This document shows positions 29,686-38,099 of a DNA stretch of 57,266 nt, piece after piece (positions within the stretch are counted from its first letter, which is position 1; every line of letters starts with the position of its first letter). The notes beneath the pieces are model-generated. The model saw nothing but the letters and a program-made list of their open reading frames with translations. It made no database searches and was not told where the DNA came from. Both the position numbers and the translations under genes were made by a program. Where the stretch lies: contig JAFKKM010000037.1 of the NCBI GenBank assembly GCA_017305555.1, forward strand, positions 1-57,266, given 5' to 3'. This DNA is from Hyphomicrobiales bacterium (GTDB taxonomy: Bacteria > Pseudomonadota > Alphaproteobacteria > Rhizobiales > Xanthobacteraceae).

Positions 29686-30921
29686 ATGATCGTGCGGCAG
29701 TCGTCGCGCGGGGCTGCCTCTGCGCCAGACACAAATTCTTTCGCCGATATTGCGATATGGCTGCTCAAGAGTGCGGCGCGCGAAACCGAAATGCTGCTGC
29801 TGTTCGAATCTTTTCTGTGGCGCCTGATTGCTGCCGGGATTCCGCTTGACCGCGCCAGCCTGCACATCGGCACGTTGCATCCGCAACTGTTGGGCTTCGC
29901 CTGGAACTGGCGACGCGAGGACGCCACCTCCTACGAAGTGAAAGTGCTGCAATCAACCTCGGAAACCGACAGCTTCAAGCTCAATCCGCTGGCGCGCATC
30001 TTCACCACCGGCGAACCGCTGCGACGCAATCCGCAAAATCCAGAGGCGCAAGCTGAGTTTCCGATGATGGCCGAACTTGCCGGTGCCGGTCTCACTGACT
30101 ACATCGCGCTGCCATTCAGCAGCGGCACTGGTTATCGCCACGCCATGACGCTTGCGACCAGCAATCCCGGCGGCTTTCCACACGCAGCTGGGCCGGAGGT
30201 CAGGAACGTGCTCGACCTGTTCGCGCTGCATGTCGAGCGGCATATCGCCCAACGTATCGCCGAGAACGCCGTCAATGCCTATCTCGGCGATGTGGCAGGT
30301 CGCAAGGTGTTGAGCGGTTCGATCAAACGCGGCAATGGCGAAGCGATCCACGCAGTCATCTGGGTATCGGACCTGCGCGGCTTCACCACGCTGTCGGATC
30401 ACTTGTCCGGCGCCGACATGATCGTGCTGCTCAACGCCTATTTCGAGACGTTGGCGGGCGCGGTGCTGGCGCATGACGGCGAGGTGTTGAAATTCATGGG
30501 CGACGGGCTGCTCGCGGTATTTCCCATCGGCACGGAGACCGGCATCCAAGCCGCGGCACGGGCAGCACTGGCCGCCGCGCAGCTGGCAATGCGCAACCTC
30601 GACGCGCTCAACGGCGGCGCGCTGCCGCAGCTCGCCGGCATCGACGGCTGGCATCCGTTGCGTACCGGCATCGCATTGCATGAGGGCGAGGTGTTCTTCG
30701 GCAATATCGGCGCGCCGGAACGGCTCGATTTCACCGTGATCGGCCCTGCGGTCAACGAAGCCAGTCGCGTCGAGGCGCTGCAAAAGAAACTCGGTCGCAG
30801 CATCCTGATCACCGAGGCGGTGGCGCAACATCTCGATCACGCGCTGGATCATTTGGGCGAGCACGAATTGCGCGGTGTGTCGTTGCCCGTCGCGGTTTAC
30901 AGTCCGCGCGACAATCCATGA
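29686..30921 (+). CDS. Class III adenylate/guanylate cyclase
   Basis: A 411-residue protein whose C-terminal half is a class III cyclase catalytic domain. Metal-binding aspartates are in VSDLRGFTTLSDHL and FMGDGLLAVF; the lysine preceding the second (EVLKFMGD) favours ATP. The transition-state residues are in FTVIGPAVNEASR (Asn and Arg). The N-terminal half is a GAF-like region typical of rhizobial cyclases, without membrane helices. The ATG at 29686 is chosen to avoid overlap with the P450; a TTG at 29632 is possible. No good ribosome-binding site is seen for either. Rhizobial genomes carry many such cyclases with unknown signals. Confidence 0.87.
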   Translation: MIVRQSSRGAASAPDTNSFADIAIWLLKSAARETEMLLLFESFLWRLIAAGIPLDRASLHIGTLHPQLLGFAWNWRREDATSYEVKVLQSTSETDSFKLNPLARIFTTGEPLRRNPQNPEAQAEFPMMAELAGAGLTDYIALPFSSGTGYRHAMTLATSNPGGFPHAAGPEVRNVLDLFALHVERHIAQRIAENAVNAYLGDVAGRKVLSGSIKRGNGEAIHAVIWVSDLRGFTTLSDHLSGADMIVLLNAYFETLAGAVLAHDGEVLKFMGDGLLAVFPIGTETGIQAAARAALAAAQLAMRNLDALNGGALPQLAGIDGWHPLRTGIALHEGEVFFGNIGAPERLDFTVIGPAVNEASRVEALQKKLGRSILITEAVAQHLDHALDHLGEHELRGVSLPVAVYSPRDNP

Positions 30922-30956
30922 GAGAGACTAACCAGGCTTCGGCTTAACTCATGTGT

Positions 30957-31084
30957 TCGTCATGGCCGGGCTTGTCCCGGCCATTCACGCCTTCGTTACG
31001 GAATCTCGACAAGAACGTGGATGCCCGGTGCAAAGGCGAGCGGAAGCGACGCCGTTCTTCGAACGGCTGCGGCCGGGCATGACG
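30957..31084. repeat. Palindromic intergenic repeat cluster (GTCATGGCCGGG type)
   Basis: The first hairpin has arms ATGGCCGGG (30962-30970) and CCCGGCCAT (30976-30984). A second unit with GATGCCCGG and CCGGGCATGACG flanks follows, so the whole element begins and ends with inverted CGTCATG-type sequence. It resembles the shorter unit at 3405-3440. It lies between the convergent cyclase and cupin genes and could end transcription in both directions. Confidence 0.6.
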
Positions 31085-31103
31085 GATAGAGAAATCTTCT
31101 GAC

Positions 31104-31610
31104 TTACTCCAGAAGCGTCGTCAGCTCCGCGCCTTCGTCGGCAACGAACACCGCGATCAACTCCGCGGGCTCGGTGGCGCTGGCGTTGGCCGACACCAAA
31201 TGCGTGGTGCCCGGCGGCTCGAAGAACGACTGTCCGACCTTGAACACCTCGACCGGTCCGCCGCCAAGCTGCGAACGAATGGCGCCTTGCGTCACATAGG
31301 CGGTCACCGTGCCGGCGTGCCGATGCGCCGGCGTGAAACCACCCGGCCCGTAGAACACCCGAACGATGGTGACACGCTTGCCCGGCACGTTCGGCAGGGC
31401 GTGAGATGCGATCACCTCGACCTTGTCGAGCGGGCTCGATGCACCGGCATCACTGACTGCGCACAGCGGTGCGAGCACGTTGGTAACGGTATCCATCGTG
31501 GTTGGCAGCGCCTTGGCGATCACCGCCGCGCAAGCAAGTCCGGCCACGGCGGCAAGCCCCAGCCGCCACGCACCACGCCCATCCGGCATCATCCCAGTCA
31601 TGGTCGACAT
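31104..31610 (-). CDS. Membrane-anchored cupin domain protein
   Basis: A 168-residue protein with one N-terminal hydrophobic helix (WRLGLAAVAGLACAAVIAKAL) serving as signal or anchor, followed by a single cupin domain. Cupin motif 1 is seen as PAHRHAGTVTAYVTQGAI (two histidines and a downstream acidic-position change), and motif 2 as FFEPPGTTHLVSAN with the metal histidine. Strong ribosome-binding site GGAGGAT before ATG 31610. The role is unknown; a small periplasmic metal-binding cupin is the best description. Confidence 0.82.
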   Translation of the reverse strand: MSTMTGMMPDGRGAWRLGLAAVAGLACAAVIAKALPTTMDTVTNVLAPLCAVSDAGASSPLDKVEVIASHALPNVPGKRVTIVRVFYGPGGFTPAHRHAGTVTAYVTQGAIRSQLGGGPVEVFKVGQSFFEPPGTTHLVSANASATEPAELIAVFVADEGAELTTLLE

Positions 31611-31683
31611 GCGCGATCCTCCGTCAGAGCGGGTGACGGCAGGCTACGCCCGACCGGTCACCACTTCAATACAACCTGGCAGG

Positions 31684-32523
31684 CTAAGCCCCCTCCCCCA
31701 GCAGCTTGCGCAAGCCGACATAACCCTGCTGCTGCTGCGTCCAGTTGCGGCCGCCGATGACGCCACCGTCGATCACCAGATCGGCACCATTGATGAAGGA
31801 GGATCCGTCGCTGGCGAGAAATGCCGCTGCGTGCGCGATGTCGTCGGGAATGCCCGCGCGCGGAATCGGCTGTGCCGATTTGAACAGGCCCTCCAGCACA
31901 TCGGCTTTATTGTCGGCCGCGCCGGGCGAAAGGCCCATGGCCTTGGCGAGAATGCCGGTGGCGATCGCCCCCGGCGAAATGCTGTTGACGCGAACCCCCG
32001 CTTCGCCCAGCTCCATCGCGACGCATTTGGTGAAATGAATCACCGCCGCCTTGGCCGCACCATAGACCAGCGATGACGAATAGCCGGCGAGATGCCCGGC
32101 GATACTGCCGTTGTTGATGATGCTGCCCGAGCCTTGCCGACGCATATGCGGCGCGGCGTGCTTCATGCCGAGCATGACGCTGCGCACCAATGTCGCCATC
32201 GCGGCATCGAACTGCGTCACATCGAGGCCCTCGATGCCGCCGGTCTGGGCCGGACCGCCGGCATTGTTGAACAGACAGTCGATGCGTCCGAATTTCTCCA
32301 CCGCGTGAGAGATCAGCGCTTTCATCTGCGCTTCGTCGGTCACGTCGGTCTGCTTGAACAGGCAATTCGCCCCTAACTTCTTCGCCAGTGCCTCGCCTTC
32401 CGCCGCGCGCCGACCGGCCGCGACCACCTTCGCGCCTTCCGCCACGAAGATTTCGGCGGTGCGCCAGCCGATGCCGCTGGTGGCGCCCGTGATCACCGCG
32501 ACCTTGCCGTCAAGCCGTCCCAT
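31684..32523 (-). CDS. SDR family NAD(P)-dependent oxidoreductase
   Basis: A 279-residue classical short-chain dehydrogenase. The cofactor motif is TGATSGIG near residue 13; NNAG is in LFNNAGGP; the catalytic Ser, Tyr and Lys are in NNGSIAGHLAGYSSSLVYGAAKAA (Ser, YxxxK). The fold-closing motif SPGAIATGI follows. It has the usual length plus a short C-terminal tail with a Gln run (TQQQQG). GGGAGAG precedes the ATG. Substrate cannot be named. Divergent from the arylsulfatase gene. Confidence 0.92.
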   Translation of the reverse strand: MGRLDGKVAVITGATSGIGWRTAEIFVAEGAKVVAAGRRAAEGEALAKKLGANCLFKQTDVTDEAQMKALISHAVEKFGRIDCLFNNAGGPAQTGGIEGLDVTQFDAAMATLVRSVMLGMKHAAPHMRRQGSGSIINNGSIAGHLAGYSSSLVYGAAKAAVIHFTKCVAMELGEAGVRVNSISPGAIATGILAKAMGLSPGAADNKADVLEGLFKSAQPIPRAGIPDDIAHAAAFLASDGSSFINGADLVIDGGVIGGRNWTQQQQGYVGLRKLLGEGA

Positions 32524-32636
32524 CTTGTCTCTCCCTGATTGACCTTTGTGGTGCTGGCGTCGATCATAGCGGACGCCGACACGGCATCAACCAAGCGAAA
32601 ACGCTGCACAGACCTGTCGGCACGGGGAGCGAACGC

Positions 32637-34925
32637 ATGACATCACGGAATAAGACGGCTTTCGGCGGCACCATTGGCAAGACCATCGCGGATTCGAAGC
32701 CATGGTGGCCGACGCCGGAGCCGCCGCCGCAAGGCGCGCCCAACATTCTGGTGGTGCTGTTCGACGATGTCGGCTTCTCGGATTTCGGCTGCTACGGCTC
32801 GCCGATCAAGACACCGACCATCGATGCACTGGCCGCGCAGGGCGTGCGCTACACCGGCTTTCACACCACCGCGATGTGCTCGACCACGCGCGCGGCGCTG
32901 CTCACCGGCCGCAACCATCATTCGGTCGGCGTCGGCTGCCTCGCCAATTTCGACAGCGGCTATCCGGGCTATCGCGGCAAGATCGCGCGCGAAGCCGGCA
33001 CGCTGGCCGAGATGCTGAAGGCGCACGCCTATCGCAACTACATGGTCGGCAAATGGCACGTCACGCCGCTGACGGAGAGCGGAGCCACCGGCCCGTTCGA
33101 CGGCTGGCCGCTGGGGCGCGGCTTCGATCGCTTTTACGGTTTCCTCGATGCCGAGACCGATCAATACGCGCCGGAGCTTGTCGCCGACAACACGCACATC
33201 GATCCGCCCGGCACTTACGCCGATGGCTATCACCTGACATCCGATCTGGTCGATCAATCGATCCGCTTCATCGCCGATCACATGGCCGACCGGCCCGACC
33301 TGCCGTGGCTGACATGGCTTGCCTTCGGCGCCTGCCATGCGCCGCATCAGGCACCGGCCGACATCATCAAGGGCTACGATGCGACGTTCGCGCACGGCTG
33401 GGACGTCGAGCGCGAGCAGCGCATGGCGCGGCAGAAGGCGATGGGCATCGTGCCGCCGGAAACAAAAATGCCGCCACGCAACGACGGCGTCAAAGCGTGG
33501 GACGCGCATACGCCGGACGAGCAACGCGTGTTCACGCGGCTGCAATCCGCCTTCGCCGGAATGCTCGACCACGCCGATCAGCATCTGGCGCGGCTGATCG
33601 CCTTTCTCGACAAGACAGGCGTGCGCGACAACACGCTGATCATCGTGATGTCCGACAACGGCGCAAGCCAGGAAGGCGGTCCGCTCGGCTTCATCAACGC
33701 CATGGGTCCATACAACTTCCGCCCCGAGCCGATGCCGGAAAAGCTGCAACGCATCGACGATATCGGCGGCCCCGACACCCACACCAACTTTCCACACGGC
33801 TGGGCAATGGCGTCCAACACGCCGCTGCGTCGCTACAAGCAGAACACCCATGGCGGCGGCATCCGCGATCCATTTGTCCTGAACTGGCCGGCGAAAATTC
33901 CGGCGACCGGCGAGCTGCGGCATCAATTCGTTCACGCCAGCGACCTGACGCCGACGCTGCTGGAATTAATCGGACTTTCTGTGCCGGAGACGATCGGCGG
34001 TGTCGCGCAGATGCCACTGGAAGGCGAGAGTTTTGCCCGCAGCATCGTGAACGCGTCAGCGCCATCGCGCGGCACGCCGCAGTATTTCGAGATGTTCGGC
34101 CATCGCGGTTTGTGGCACGACGGCTGGAAGGCGGTCGCCTATCATCCGCCCGGTACGCCGTTCGACAATGACAAGTGGGAGCTATTCCATCTCGACCGCG
34201 ATTTCTCCGAGGTCGACGATCTCGCAGCAAAAGAGCCCGAACGCCTCGCCGAACTCATCAAGCTGTGGTGGCACGAGGCGGAAGCGCACAACGTGCTGCC
34301 GCTCGACGATCGCTTCGGCCCGCGCTTCGCCGAGAACGCCGCGCGCTTTCACGGACCGCGCAAGAATTTCGTGTTTCACGTCGGCATGGGCCACGTTCCC
34401 ACCGACGTCGCGCCCGATGTGCGCAGTCGCAGCTACACCATCGAGGCGCACGTCGAGATCGACGATCCTGACGCCGAGGGCGTGCTGATCGCCCATGGCG
34501 ATGCCACCTCCGGCTACAGCCTTTATATAAAGGCGCGGCGACTGGTACATGACCTCAACATCGGAGGTCACCATCACATCGTTACCTCGGAGCGCGAGAT
34601 CGCGCCGGGCGCGCATCGGCTGGGCGTCCATGTCGAACGCCTGCGCCGCACCGCGCCCCCCGCACTCGGCTCGCGAACGGGCGTGTCCGAATATCGCCTG
34701 ACAATCGACGGCGAGCCGGCCGGCGCGATGCAGACCCAACTCGGCTTCCACAATCTGATCTCGTGGTCCGGCCTCGACATCGGCCGCGACCGCGGCAGCC
34801 CGGTGTCGCATTACGAGGCCCCGTTCGCGTTTTCCGGAAAGCTGTTGCGAGTCGAAGTGACGATGTACGACGACCAGGACCTCAACGGTGACGGTGTCGG
34901 GGATGCCGAGATGGCGCGGCAATAG
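32637..34925 (+). CDS. Arylsulfatase family protein (cytoplasmic, large form)
   Basis: Type I sulfatases hydrolyse sulfate esters using a formylglycine made from an active-site cysteine. This 762-residue protein has the N-terminal metal site LFDDVGFSDFGCYG, the modification site CSTTRAALLTGRNHHSVG and the second metal site MSDNGASQEGG. The core motif reads C-S-T-T-R, with Thr where the textbook C-x-P/A-x-R has Pro or Ala. A beta-rich C-terminal domain of about 190 residues follows. No signal peptide is visible. GGGGAG precedes the ATG. Sulfur scavenging is plausible; the ssu-like genes are 26 kb away. Confidence 0.88.
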   Translation: MTSRNKTAFGGTIGKTIADSKPWWPTPEPPPQGAPNILVVLFDDVGFSDFGCYGSPIKTPTIDALAAQGVRYTGFHTTAMCSTTRAALLTGRNHHSVGVGCLANFDSGYPGYRGKIAREAGTLAEMLKAHAYRNYMVGKWHVTPLTESGATGPFDGWPLGRGFDRFYGFLDAETDQYAPELVADNTHIDPPGTYADGYHLTSDLVDQSIRFIADHMADRPDLPWLTWLAFGACHAPHQAPADIIKGYDATFAHGWDVEREQRMARQKAMGIVPPETKMPPRNDGVKAWDAHTPDEQRVFTRLQSAFAGMLDHADQHLARLIAFLDKTGVRDNTLIIVMSDNGASQEGGPLGFINAMGPYNFRPEPMPEKLQRIDDIGGPDTHTNFPHGWAMASNTPLRRYKQNTHGGGIRDPFVLNWPAKIPATGELRHQFVHASDLTPTLLELIGLSVPETIGGVAQMPLEGESFARSIVNASAPSRGTPQYFEMFGHRGLWHDGWKAVAYHPPGTPFDNDKWELFHLDRDFSEVDDLAAKEPERLAELIKLWWHEAEAHNVLPLDDRFGPRFAENAARFHGPRKNFVFHVGMGHVPTDVAPDVRSRSYTIEAHVEIDDPDAEGVLIAHGDATSGYSLYIKARRLVHDLNIGGHHHIVTSEREIAPGAHRLGVHVERLRRTAPPALGSRTGVSEYRLTIDGEPAGAMQTQLGFHNLISWSGLDIGRDRGSPVSHYEAPFAFSGKLLRVEVTMYDDQDLNGDGVGDAEMARQ

Positions 34926-35082
34926 GTATTTGCGTGCGGCCGCGGGCCGCGACCGGTTGAGATTCAAGGTAAAATTTTTCCGACGACGTACCGAACATAC
35001 GCTCGATTAACTATTTCGCTGGATGGTTGCCCAAGGACGTCTTGACTCAGCAGGACGTCCTGCCTTGTGCAGTGGAGTCACC

Positions 35083-36144
35083 ATGCGTCAGTTTCCGGTT
35101 CTCGTCGTCGCGGCCGCTGTTGCGACCGTGGCAACCGTCAGCGTCATCGCGGTCACAGCTAAGCATTACCTCGGCTCAACCGCCGTCGAGACGGCCTCAA
35201 ATGCGAAGCCGGAACTGACCACCGGCTCCATCGACAAGCGTTGGCCTAAACCGGGCGTCGAGCGCCAGGTCGCGGCCGCCGAACCGGCGCCCCAGGTCGC
35301 AGCACCGGAGGCCGCGCCAACCCCGCCACCCGCACCCGAAAAGCACGTTGCTGCCGCCAAGCCGGCCTGCAACACCCCGGGCGCCATGGGCGTTTCGCGC
35401 ACGGTGCAGATCGACACCACCGGCGGCCCCGGCTTCGGCATGTCGCAGTATCGCGACTACGATTTCCTGCAACCCGGCGAAGTGGTGCTGACCTTCGACG
35501 ACGGCCCCTGGCCGGTGACGACGCCGCAGGTGCTGGCGGCGCTGAAGGCTGAATGCCTGCAGGCGACCTTCTTCAATATCGGCGAACATGCGATCTGGCA
35601 TCCGAGCGTGCTGAAGCTGGTGATCGCGGCGGGCCACACCGTCGGTACCCACACCTGGTCGCATAAAAATCTCGCGCATCTGCCGTTCCAGCAGGCCAAG
35701 GACGAGATCGAAAAGGGTATCAGCGCAGTAACGATGATGGCCGGAACGCCGGTCGCGCCGTTCTTCCGCTACCCGCAACTGCGGCAGACTCCCGAACTCA
35801 AGGCCTATCTCGCTCAGCGCAACATTGCGGCCTTCTCGATCGACATCGACTCGCAGGACTTCAAGGTCAAGAATCCCGATCAGCTCGTCACTTCGATCAT
35901 GACGCAGCTCAAGAAGAAGCAGAAGGGCATCATCCTGATGCACGACCTGCACAAGTGGTCCGCGGCCGCCGTGCCGCAACTTCTCGTCCAGCTCAAGACG
36001 AACGGCTACAAGGTGGTTCACCTGCGGCCGAAGGGAACGTTGACCACGCTGCCGGAATACGACGAGATGATCGCCAAGCTGGCGCAGCCGGTACGCTCCA
36101 GCAACGCCCGCGACATTTCGGCGGTTGTGCAGACCGTCGACTGA
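35083..36144 (+). CDS. Polysaccharide deacetylase (NodB-homology) with N-terminal membrane anchor
   Basis: A 353-residue exported deacetylase of the carbohydrate esterase 4 family. An N-terminal hydrophobic helix ([21 protein letters not shown]) is followed by an Ala/Pro-rich linker of about 60 residues, then the NodB domain: motif 1 LTFDDGPWP (catalytic and metal aspartates), motif 2 [10 protein letters not shown] (metal histidines), motif 3 FFRYPQLRQ, motif 4 region [10 protein letters not shown] and motif 5 [10 protein letters not shown]. All are intact. The ATG at 35083 is chosen for TGGAG upstream. It probably acts on peptidoglycan or an exopolysaccharide. The tRNA-Arg gene follows. Confidence 0.88.
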   Translation: MRQFPVLVVAAAVATVATVSVIAVTAKHYLGSTAVETASNAKPELTTGSIDKRWPKPGVERQVAAAEPAPQVAAPEAAPTPPPAPEKHVAAAKPACNTPGAMGVSRTVQIDTTGGPGFGMSQYRDYDFLQPGEVVLTFDDGPWPVTTPQVLAALKAECLQATFFNIGEHAIWHPSVLKLVIAAGHTVGTHTWSHKNLAHLPFQQAKDEIEKGISAVTMMAGTPVAPFFRYPQLRQTPELKAYLAQRNIAAFSIDIDSQDFKVKNPDQLVTSIMTQLKKKQKGIILMHDLHKWSAAAVPQLLVQLKTNGYKVVHLRPKGTLTTLPEYDEMIAKLAQPVRSSNARDISAVVQTVD

Positions 36145-36299
36145 CGGCCCGAACACCCTGCGGCACGCAGAACGCGGCTTTGACAGCACAAAACGAGGCA
36201 TTCCAGTTCGAAACGGCGGCCGAAGGCACCCCCTTTGGCCGCCGAAACCTTGTAGCCCCCGTTGCCCGGCCCGGCCCGATCGGCTAAACAACGCCTCAC

Positions 36300-36376
36300 G
36301 CACCCGTAGCTCAGCTGGATAGAGCGTTGCCCTCCGAAGGCAAAGGTCACACGTTCGAATCGTGTCGGGTGCGCCA
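36300..36376 (+). tRNA. tRNA-Arg (anticodon CCG)
   Basis: The 77 nucleotides fold as a full cloverleaf. The acceptor arms are GCACCCG and CGGGTGC, the D-arm GCTC...GAGC, the anticodon stem TTGCC / GGCAA around loop CTCCGAA giving anticodon CCG, and the T-arm ACACG TTCGAAT CGTGT. The terminal CCA is encoded. It reads CGG arginine codons. Its 3' 49 bases are the left attachment site of the downstream island, and integration restored the gene intact. Confidence 0.97.
36328..36376 (+). repeat. attL: 49-bp direct repeat, 3' part of tRNA-Arg
   Basis: It matches 52949-52997 base for base over 49 positions. The sequences differ immediately outside (T versus A before, A versus T after). It runs from the anticodon stem to the encoded CCA, the usual crossover region for tyrosine integrases that target tRNA genes. 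Confidence 0.95.
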
Positions 36377-36421
36377 ATGAAATCAATTAGTTAGCCAAAA
36401 AGATCGGCAGACCGATTCTCG

Positions 36422-36443
36422 CGAATCGCCACCGAATCGCCAC
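36422..36443. repeat. 22-bp terminal tandem repeat, left copy (candidate integrase arm site)
   Basis: Two tandem copies of CGAATCGCCAC, joined directly, lie 46 bases inside attL. The identical 22 bases occur at 52802-52823 in the same orientation, next to the integrase start. Paired arm-type sites of this kind are bound by tyrosine integrases or their excision factors. Confidence 0.65.
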
Positions 36444-36446
36444 GAC

Positions 36447-36485
36447 GAAAGAAAAAGCCCGCCCTCATTGCTGAAGGCGGGCTTT
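36447..36485 (-). terminator. Rho-independent terminator at left end of the island
   Basis: The arms AAAGCCCGCC (36454-36463) and GGCGGGCTTT (36476-36485) make a 10-bp stem with a 12-base loop. Read on the minus strand it continues into TTTTTCTTTC. It ends the two-gene minus-strand unit that stops at 36506 and separates it from the tRNA. Confidence 0.88.
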
Positions 36486-36505
36486 GACGTGGTGGGCCGC
36501 GGTCG

Positions 36506-36724
36506 TCAGGCCTGCTTCGCCTGCTCGGCAAGCTGGATGTCGCTGAACCGCCTGTTGAGGGCGTCCGCCTTCTCCTGCAAGACATCGATTAACCAAAGCA
36601 GTCGGTCGCCCTCTTCGGTGTTTGTGCTGTGCTCTTCGTGGACATGATCAGCCAGCATTTTGATACCGGTCGCGATGCGGAGGATTTCGAGCCCGACGTC
36701 GTTCAGGTCTTTGAGTTCGGTCAT
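36506..36724 (-). CDS. Small hypothetical island protein
   Basis: A 72-residue, mostly helical acidic protein starting MTELKDLNDVGLEILRIATG, with a heptad-like stretch LLWLIDVLQEKADALNRRF. Its ATG overlaps the stop of the upstream gene (ATGA), so it is translationally coupled to it. A terminator follows. The protein is unrecognised; the helical content suggests a small oligomeric or partner protein. Confidence 0.6.
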   Translation of the reverse strand: MTELKDLNDVGLEILRIATGIKMLADHVHEEHSTNTEEGDRLLWLIDVLQEKADALNRRFSDIQLAEQAKQA

Positions 36725-37140
36725 CGCAGCACCTCGCACCCACGATAGACCGCGCCGCCCGTCTTTGACGCAGGCCGCTTCTTTCGAACCGGGCCAACGC
36801 CATCCTCCAGATCAATGCCGACGAGCGGATTGCCCGCCCATTGTCCGGTTTGGCTGCCCTCGTTGCACCAGCCGAGACTAGCTTCGCCGTCCTCCGATGG
36901 TTCGCGCTCGTCCTCGTCTTCGCGGTCATCGCCCGCGTTGGCGTTTCCGGTGAAGTCGATGGCGTCCTGGACGTGGTGTTCGGGGGATTGATTCCCCGTT
37001 TGCCAGCCGAGCGATGGTTCGTCGTCCGGGTCGGCGTCGAGGGTGTCGAGCAGATCGATGAGCGCGTCGACGTGGCGCTCAATCTGTTCTCGTGAAATCG
37101 GCAAGCCGATATCGGCTGCCGGCAAGGTAAGTTGCGGCAT
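36721..37140 (-). CDS. Hypothetical protein with repeated SLGW motif
   Basis: A 139-residue acidic protein (MPQLTLPAADIGLPISREQ). It has two similar segments, EPSLGWQTGNQ and EASLGWCNEGSQTG, separated by an Asp/Glu-rich stretch. I recall this SLGW pattern in rhizobial phage and island proteins of unknown function. The start at 37140 is 88 bp from the divergent repressor gene, and the operator-like inverted repeats lie between. It is the first gene of a two-gene operon with an ATGA junction. Confidence 0.6.
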   Translation of the reverse strand: MPQLTLPAADIGLPISREQIERHVDALIDLLDTLDADPDDEPSLGWQTGNQSPEHHVQDAIDFTGNANAGDDREDEDEREPSEDGEASLGWCNEGSQTGQWAGNPLVGIDLEDGVGPVRKKRPASKTGGAVYRGCEVLR

Positions 37141-37151
37141 TGTTTGCATCC

Positions 37152-37227
37152 TCTGGAATCTGTATAGTGTCCAGAAACATGCCACACATTATCTGGATGT
37201 CAACCAGATTCTGGATAGGATACAGAA
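37152..37227. promoter_or_regulatory. Three operator-like inverted repeats between divergent genes
   Basis: Three inverted repeats with related half-sites occupy the 88-bp gap: TCTGGA-N12-TCCAGA (37152-37175), ATCTGG-N7-CCAGAT (37191-37209) and TTCTG-N9-CAGAA (37209-37227). The last reaches two bases from the XRE start codon. This layout fits an autoregulated repressor that also controls the divergent SLGW operon. Confidence 0.6.
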
Positions 37228-37228
37228 A

Positions 37229-37453
37229 ATGCAAGCCGTCCAGATGAAGATGGTTCGGGCAGCTTTGGGCCTGACGGTTCGGCAGTGCGCCGATCTAACG
37301 GGCGTTTCTCACGATACAATTACACGCATCGAAGCTGGAGAGACCGTGAAGGACTCTACCGTCGCCAAGGTACGCGCCGCACTGGAAGCCGCTGGCGTCG
37401 TCCTTATCGAATCGAACGGCGGCGGCCCCGGAGTGAGGCTGGCAAAACGTTGA
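37229..37453 (+). CDS. XRE-type helix-turn-helix transcriptional regulator
   Basis: A 74-residue one-domain DNA-binding protein. The helix-turn-helix is LTVRQCADLTGVSHDTITRIEAGETV, followed by the family pattern AALEAAGVVLIESNGGGPGVRLAKR that I recall from a widespread rhizobial XRE family. The ATG at 37229 fits this family start. The leader has no classical ribosome-binding site and carries an inverted repeat. It is probably the local repressor of the island's left-end operon. Divergent from the SLGW gene. Confidence 0.82.
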   Translation: MQAVQMKMVRAALGLTVRQCADLTGVSHDTITRIEAGETVKDSTVAKVRAALEAAGVVLIESNGGGPGVRLAKR

Positions 37454-37502
37454 CGGCCCCCACCCTCGACCCTCACGATGCCGCTTTTCCACTGGCAGCA
37501 CC

Positions 37503-38099
37503 TTGGACGACGATTGGCGAATACCGGCTTTTGTAGCCGAGCACGGCGATTGGCAGCCATCCACCAATGGCAATCCGATGATCTTGGCCGGCAAGCTCAG
37601 GATCACGGTTTATACCGAATTTGGCGGGTGGAAGTTCTGCGTCGCAAAGAATACGAACGCCAAGCCTCATTTCTCCGATTCTTATCACTTGGAATCCGAG
37701 GCAAAACGCGAAGCAATAGCATTCGTTTTGCGAATACGGCCGATCTACAGAACGCGAAAAGAGATTCGGCGGCAGGACGACATTGATGGTTGGCTGACTC
37801 ATCTCCGAGAGCATGAGCAAGTCCTTGCCCTCCTGCCAGAAGAAGTCGTCGGGCTTGCCCATAGTGAGGATGTAACGGTCGCCATGCTACGAAAACTTGA
37901 GGACCGCATAGCAAAGATGGAGCGATGGTCCACGGCCGGCGCACGAAACATGGCTGAGTATGCGATGCCGGATGAGACACGAGCGTTTCTCCGACTGGCC
38001 GAAGCCTTCACCACGATGACAGACTATGTGCGGGAACGGATCGCGGAAATAAAGGCGATCCCACGACGCAGGAAACGGAAATCTAAGCTTTTCGACTGA
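37503..38099 (+). CDS. Hypothetical protein downstream of the XRE regulator
   Basis: A 198-residue protein (DDDWRIPAFVAEHGDWQPSTN at the N-terminus). The first half is a beta-rich domain (GKLRITVYTEFGGWKFCVAK), the second half is helical with many charged residues, ending RRRKRKSKLFD. The first available start is a TTG at 37503, 49 bases after the repressor stop. No ATG lies in frame upstream, so the true start is uncertain or the 5' end is damaged. Function unknown. It is likely transcribed with the repressor. Confidence 0.55.
   Translation: MDDDWRIPAFVAEHGDWQPSTNGNPMILAGKLRITVYTEFGGWKFCVAKNTNAKPHFSDSYHLESEAKREAIAFVLRIRPIYRTRKEIRRQDDIDGWLTHLREHEQVLALLPEEVVGLAHSEDVTVAMLRKLEDRIAKMERWSTAGARNMAEYAMPDETRAFLRLAEAFTTMTDYVRERIAEIKAIPRRRKRKSKLFD

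Noticed and set aside
36018-36386. Minus-strand reading frame beginning [19 protein letters not shown] across the tRNA-Arg gene
   Set aside because: [15 protein letters not shown] is the translation of the antisense strand of a tRNA 3' end, a well-known false protein start. The tRNA explains the sequence.
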